A program made the translations under genes and the position numbers. Below the pieces are notes generated by a model that worked only from the letters and a program-made list of their open reading frames with translations, did not search any database and had not been told where the DNA came from. A stretch of DNA of 26,755 nt from CAVYGB01 sp046734815 (GTDB taxonomy: Bacteria > Myxococcota_A > Polyangia > Fen-1088): contig JBKPRZ010000616.1 of the NCBI GenBank assembly GCA_046734815.1, forward strand, positions 1 through 26,755, written 5' to 3'. Shown piece by piece: positions 24,024 through 26,755 of this stretch. Positions within the stretch are counted from its first letter, which is position 1. Every line of letters starts with the position of its first letter.

Positions 24024-26755
24024 GATGCCGGACGTCCGCGGAGGCGCCGCACCCGGCGGGCCAGGTCGACGGTGGCCGGATCGACAGAGCCGGCGGCCGT
24101 GCGCTGGGCGAGGACCTCTTTCAGCGAGGCCACCAGGATCCCGCCATCGGTGTCGACGACCAGGGCCAGCGCCTCGTCCAGGGCGGCCGGGTCACCGGTG
24201 CACTGGATGGCGACCTCGACCATCCTGTCGGCCAGAGCGTCGGGGGTGAGGTCGCCGGATTGCCAGCGGGTCTCGATCAGCCGGACCGCCGTCTTGACGA
24301 AGCTGGGATCGGCGTCCTGGGCCAGGCGGTAGGCGTACAGCGCCGCTGGGTCGTCGTCCAGCTTGTCGCGCAGCAGGTCGCCCCGACGGACCAGGGCCTC
24401 GGCGCGCGCGCGCGGGTCCTGGAGAGCGCGGGCCAGGCCGCCCAGGGCATCGGCCGCTTGCCGGTACTGGCCCAGGCGTTCGTACAGATCGGCCAGCGAC
24501 GCCCAGTAGGCGGCGCGATCGGGATGGGCACCGGTCAGGTGCTCGAGCTGGGTCCGCGCGGCTTCCCCGTCGCCGGCGCGCAGCTGCACCTCGACCAGCA
24601 TCTCGCGCGCGGTCAGGTCGTCCGGATCGAGCGCCAGCAGCTCCTCCAGGCCGGCGCGGGCACGGTCGGGCGCACCCGCGTGCAGGGCGGCGGTGGCCCG
24701 CCGGAGGGCCAGCCGCTCGCCCGGGATCAATGGCTGCCAGCCCGCGCCGCTGGCGAGGCGGTCGAGGTGCTCAGCCGCCTCGGCCCAGCGCTGGCCCTGC
24801 TCGGCCAGATCCGCCAGCAGGAGCAATGCCTCCGGATGACCGGGTATCACGCGCAGGGCGGCCTGCAGATCGCCCGCCGCTTCTTCACCGAGGCCGCGCT
24901 GCAGGCGGACGCGCGCGCGCGACACCAGCTGGGCGGCGCGCATGGCCGGGTCGGTATCCACGGCCAGGGCCCGTCCCAGCTCCTCCTCCGCCGCCGCCCA
25001 GTCCTGCCGTTGCTCGGCCGCCGCCGCCAGGGCCATGTGCACGCGGATGCGAGGCGCACCATCCAGCTGGGGAACGCGCTCGAGCAGCGCGCGCATGCGT
25101 TCCAGCCGCTCGGCCGGCTGGGGCAGGCGGTCGTACAGGTTGAGCAGCGCCTCGACCAGCAACGGATCGCGGTGATCGGCCTGGGCCGCGTCTTCCAGCA
25201 CCGTCAGGGCCAGCCGCGGCTCCACCGCGGCGTTCTCGGCCAGGCCGCTCAAGGTCCGGCCGAGGTCGACGCCCCGACGGTCCAGGCCGGTCTGGCGGTA
25301 CAGCAGCGCGAGGGTGGCGAACGCCTCCGCCGCCCGCGCCGGCTGACTGTGCAGCAGCTCGAACAGCGCCAGCAGGACCTCCGCCGAGTGCGGTCGGGCG
25401 GTCAGCACCCGCCGCAGCACCGCCTCGATCCGCTCGCTGGCCGCGCCCGTGTCCTGCAGCAGGACCTGCAGCTCCAGCCCGAGGGCCTCCGGATCCAGGT
25501 CGCCGGCGTCGGCGGGGTCCACCGCCCGCTCCAGGAGGCGTTCCAGCGGCTCGACCAGCTCGCCGCGCTGGCCCTCCCGGCGGAAGATCTCCGCCAGGCG
25601 CAGCAGCGCCGCCGTGTCGCCCGGCGATGCCTCGAGCAAGCTGCGGTACACGGCCACCGCCTCGTCGCCGCGGCCGGTCCGCTCCAGCACGCCTCCCAGC
25701 GCGCGGGCCGCCTCCCGCACCAGGGTCGGCGTGGCGGCGCACGCGCGGCGGCGCTCGAGCAGCACCACCAGCTGGTCGGTCTGGCCGAACGCCTCCATCA
25801 CGTCCACCAGCACCTCGACCGGTGCGCCCCGCTCCGGCTCGCCTGACAGCGCCTCCTGCAGGTGGCGGTTCGCGTTGCCCACCTCGCCCAGCAGCCGCGC
25901 CGACTGGGCCAGGCGGACGTGCGCCTCCGCTGCCCAGGTGGCGATGGACCCATCGGCAGAGCCACGCTGCTGGGCCGCGATCACGCGCTCGTACTGGACC
26001 AGGCTGTCCTCCAGCCGGCCCGCCTGCCACAGCACCCGGCCCAGGCCCACCGCCGCCCGCGGGTCTTCGGGGTCCTGGTCCTGCAGACCCTCGTACAGGT
26101 GCAGGGCCTCGTCCAGACGGCCGCCCCGGCGGACCAGCACCTCGGCCAAGCGATGGCGGATGGTGCGCGCCGGCGGCGGCTCGATCGCCAGCAGCCGCCG
26201 CAGCAGCTCTTCCAGGCGCGGCCACTGGCGGGCCTGCTCGGCCGCCCCGGCCAGGCCCAGCAGCGCGCTGCGGTTGTCGGGATCCAGCGCCAGGGCGCGC
26301 TCGAACAGGGGCAGCGCGGTCGTGAACGAGCGCAAGCGATCGCGCTCCAGCTCGGCCGCCTCGGCCAGACGGGCGGCGCGCTCCCGCGGCTCGTCCGATA
26401 CGCGGGCGTCCTCCGCCCATCCCAGCAGGCCAGCCCGGACCGCGGCGACGTCGCCCCGGTCGAGCGCGCACTTGACCAGCGTGCGCCAGGCCGCGGCGGC
26501 GGTCTCGGCGTCGGGCAAGCTGTCCAGGACCCGGCGCGAGAGGGTCTCGGAGGCGTCGCGGTCTCCTTGCCGCAGCCGCAGAGCCGCCAGCCGGTTGGCC
26601 AGCTGGGCCACCGGCAGCGGCTCGCCCGCGGCCACGTCGGCCGCCAGCAGCCCGTCGATGGCCGCGGCCGCCGACCGCAGCAGATCGGCGTTGTCCAGCC
26701 GCTCGGCCAGCTCGGCCAGCTCCAGCGCGCAGCGGGCGGCGGCATTGTCCCCGGT
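24020..26755 (-). CDS. Giant tetratricopeptide-repeat (TPR) protein, N-terminus cut by window edge
   Basis: The frame is open from the right edge to the stop at 24020, giving 911 visible codons. The true start lies beyond the window; a GTG at 26635 is only an internal valine. The visible part is almost entirely paired helices with about 34-residue periodicity and the TPR pattern W/L-x2-L/G-x2-A/Y/F-x8-A. Examples are AALLGLAGAAEQARQWPRLE, AAVGLGRVLWQAGRLEDSLV, ALLRLAEIFRREGQRGELVE, ALLLLADLAEQGQRWAEAAE and AYWASLADLYERLGQYRQAA. No enzyme motif is seen. Such proteins are protein-protein scaffolds. It overlaps the methyltransferase gene by 4 nt. The composition (Ala, Leu, Arg, Glu) and GC3 match its neighbours, so there is no sign of transfer. 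Confidence 0.9.
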   Translation of the reverse strand, partial: TGDNAAARCALELAELAERLDNADLLRSAAAAIDGLLAADVAAGEPLPVAQLANRLAALRLRQGDRDASETLSRRVLDSLPDAETAAAAWRTLVKCALDRGDVAAVRAGLLGWAEDARVSDEPRERAARLAEAAELERDRLRSFTTALPLFERALALDPDNRSALLGLAGAAEQARQWPRLEELLRRLLAIEPPPARTIRHRLAEVLVRRGGRLDEALHLYEGLQDQDPEDPRAAVGLGRVLWQAGRLEDSLVQYERVIAAQQRGSADGSIATWAAEAHVRLAQSARLLGEVGNANRHLQEALSGEPERGAPVEVLVDVMEAFGQTDQLVVLLERRRACAATPTLVREAARALGGVLERTGRGDEAVAVYRSLLEASPGDTAALLRLAEIFRREGQRGELVEPLERLLERAVDPADAGDLDPEALGLELQVLLQDTGAASERIEAVLRRVLTARPHSAEVLLALFELLHSQPARAAEAFATLALLYRQTGLDRRGVDLGRTLSGLAENAAVEPRLALTVLEDAAQADHRDPLLVEALLNLYDRLPQPAERLERMRALLERVPQLDGAPRIRVHMALAAAAEQRQDWAAAEEELGRALAVDTDPAMRAAQLVSRARVRLQRGLGEEAAGDLQAALRVIPGHPEALLLLADLAEQGQRWAEAAEHLDRLASGAGWQPLIPGERLALRRATAALHAGAPDRARAGLEELLALDPDDLTAREMLVEVQLRAGDGEAARTQLEHLTGAHPDRAAYWASLADLYERLGQYRQAADALGGLARALQDPRARAEALVRRGDLLRDKLDDDPAALYAYRLAQDADPSFVKTAVRLIETRWQSGDLTPDALADRMVEVAIQCTGDPAALDEALALVVDTDGGILVASLKEVLAQRTAAGSVDPATVDLARRVRRLRGRPAS

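Overview
The window is a GC-rich (about 70%), gene-dense stretch of bacterial chromosome with strong G/C third-position bias, very short intergenic gaps and many start/stop overlaps. The gene set fits a Myxococcota-type (former Deltaproteobacteria) genome: an MshEN-domain protein, several lipoproteins (one with a long Gly/Ser linker), a very large TPR protein, a separate type III export ATPase trio, glcDEF, and a GH57/DUF3536 protein beside glgC. This taxonomic reading is inference. I saw no tRNA, rRNA, CRISPR array, insertion sequence or integrase; everything visible is host-type coding sequence.

Left part (1-8796). A truncated MshEN-domain (predicted c-di-GMP-binding) protein on the minus strand diverges from a tandem of two parvulin-type periplasmic chaperones (a lipoprotein PpiC-like protein and SurA). 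SurA meets a minus-strand cluster read in the order SctK/FliG-position protein, SctL/FliH, SctN/FliI, HIT hydrolase. Divergent from that cluster are the ribosome-associated GTPase TypA/BipA and, overlapping it by 4 nt, a flippase-like (LPG synthase TM) integral membrane protein.

Middle (8881-14029). A compact glcD-glcE-glcF operon encodes a three-subunit glycolate (2-hydroxyacid) dehydrogenase with FAD and Fe-S subunits. Its 3' end overlaps a convergent cupredoxin lipoprotein gene. That gene shares a 20-bp divergent start region with a short unknown protein.

Glycogen/central-carbon block (14041-22883). Alpha-glucan phosphorylase (minus) and GlgC ADP-glucose pyrophosphorylase (plus) diverge from a region with a perfectly palindromic TATAAT-type element. 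A GH57/DUF3536 glycoside hydrolase starts on the stop codon of glgC. After a small MORN-like lipoprotein come class I fructose-bisphosphate aldolase and a secreted beta-propeller (lactonase-fold) lipoprotein. Together these suggest linked glycogen synthesis, degradation and gluconeogenesis.

Right end (22971-26755). A minus-strand operon pairs a giant TPR scaffold protein (truncated by the window edge) with an overlapping FtsJ/RlmM-like 2'-O-ribose methyltransferase.

The observations most worth a second look are the isolated three-gene export ATPase cluster, the repeated placement of -10-like hexamers about 6 nt before start codons (predicting leaderless transcripts), the palindromic or overlapping divergent promoters, and the glgC-GH57 coupling.
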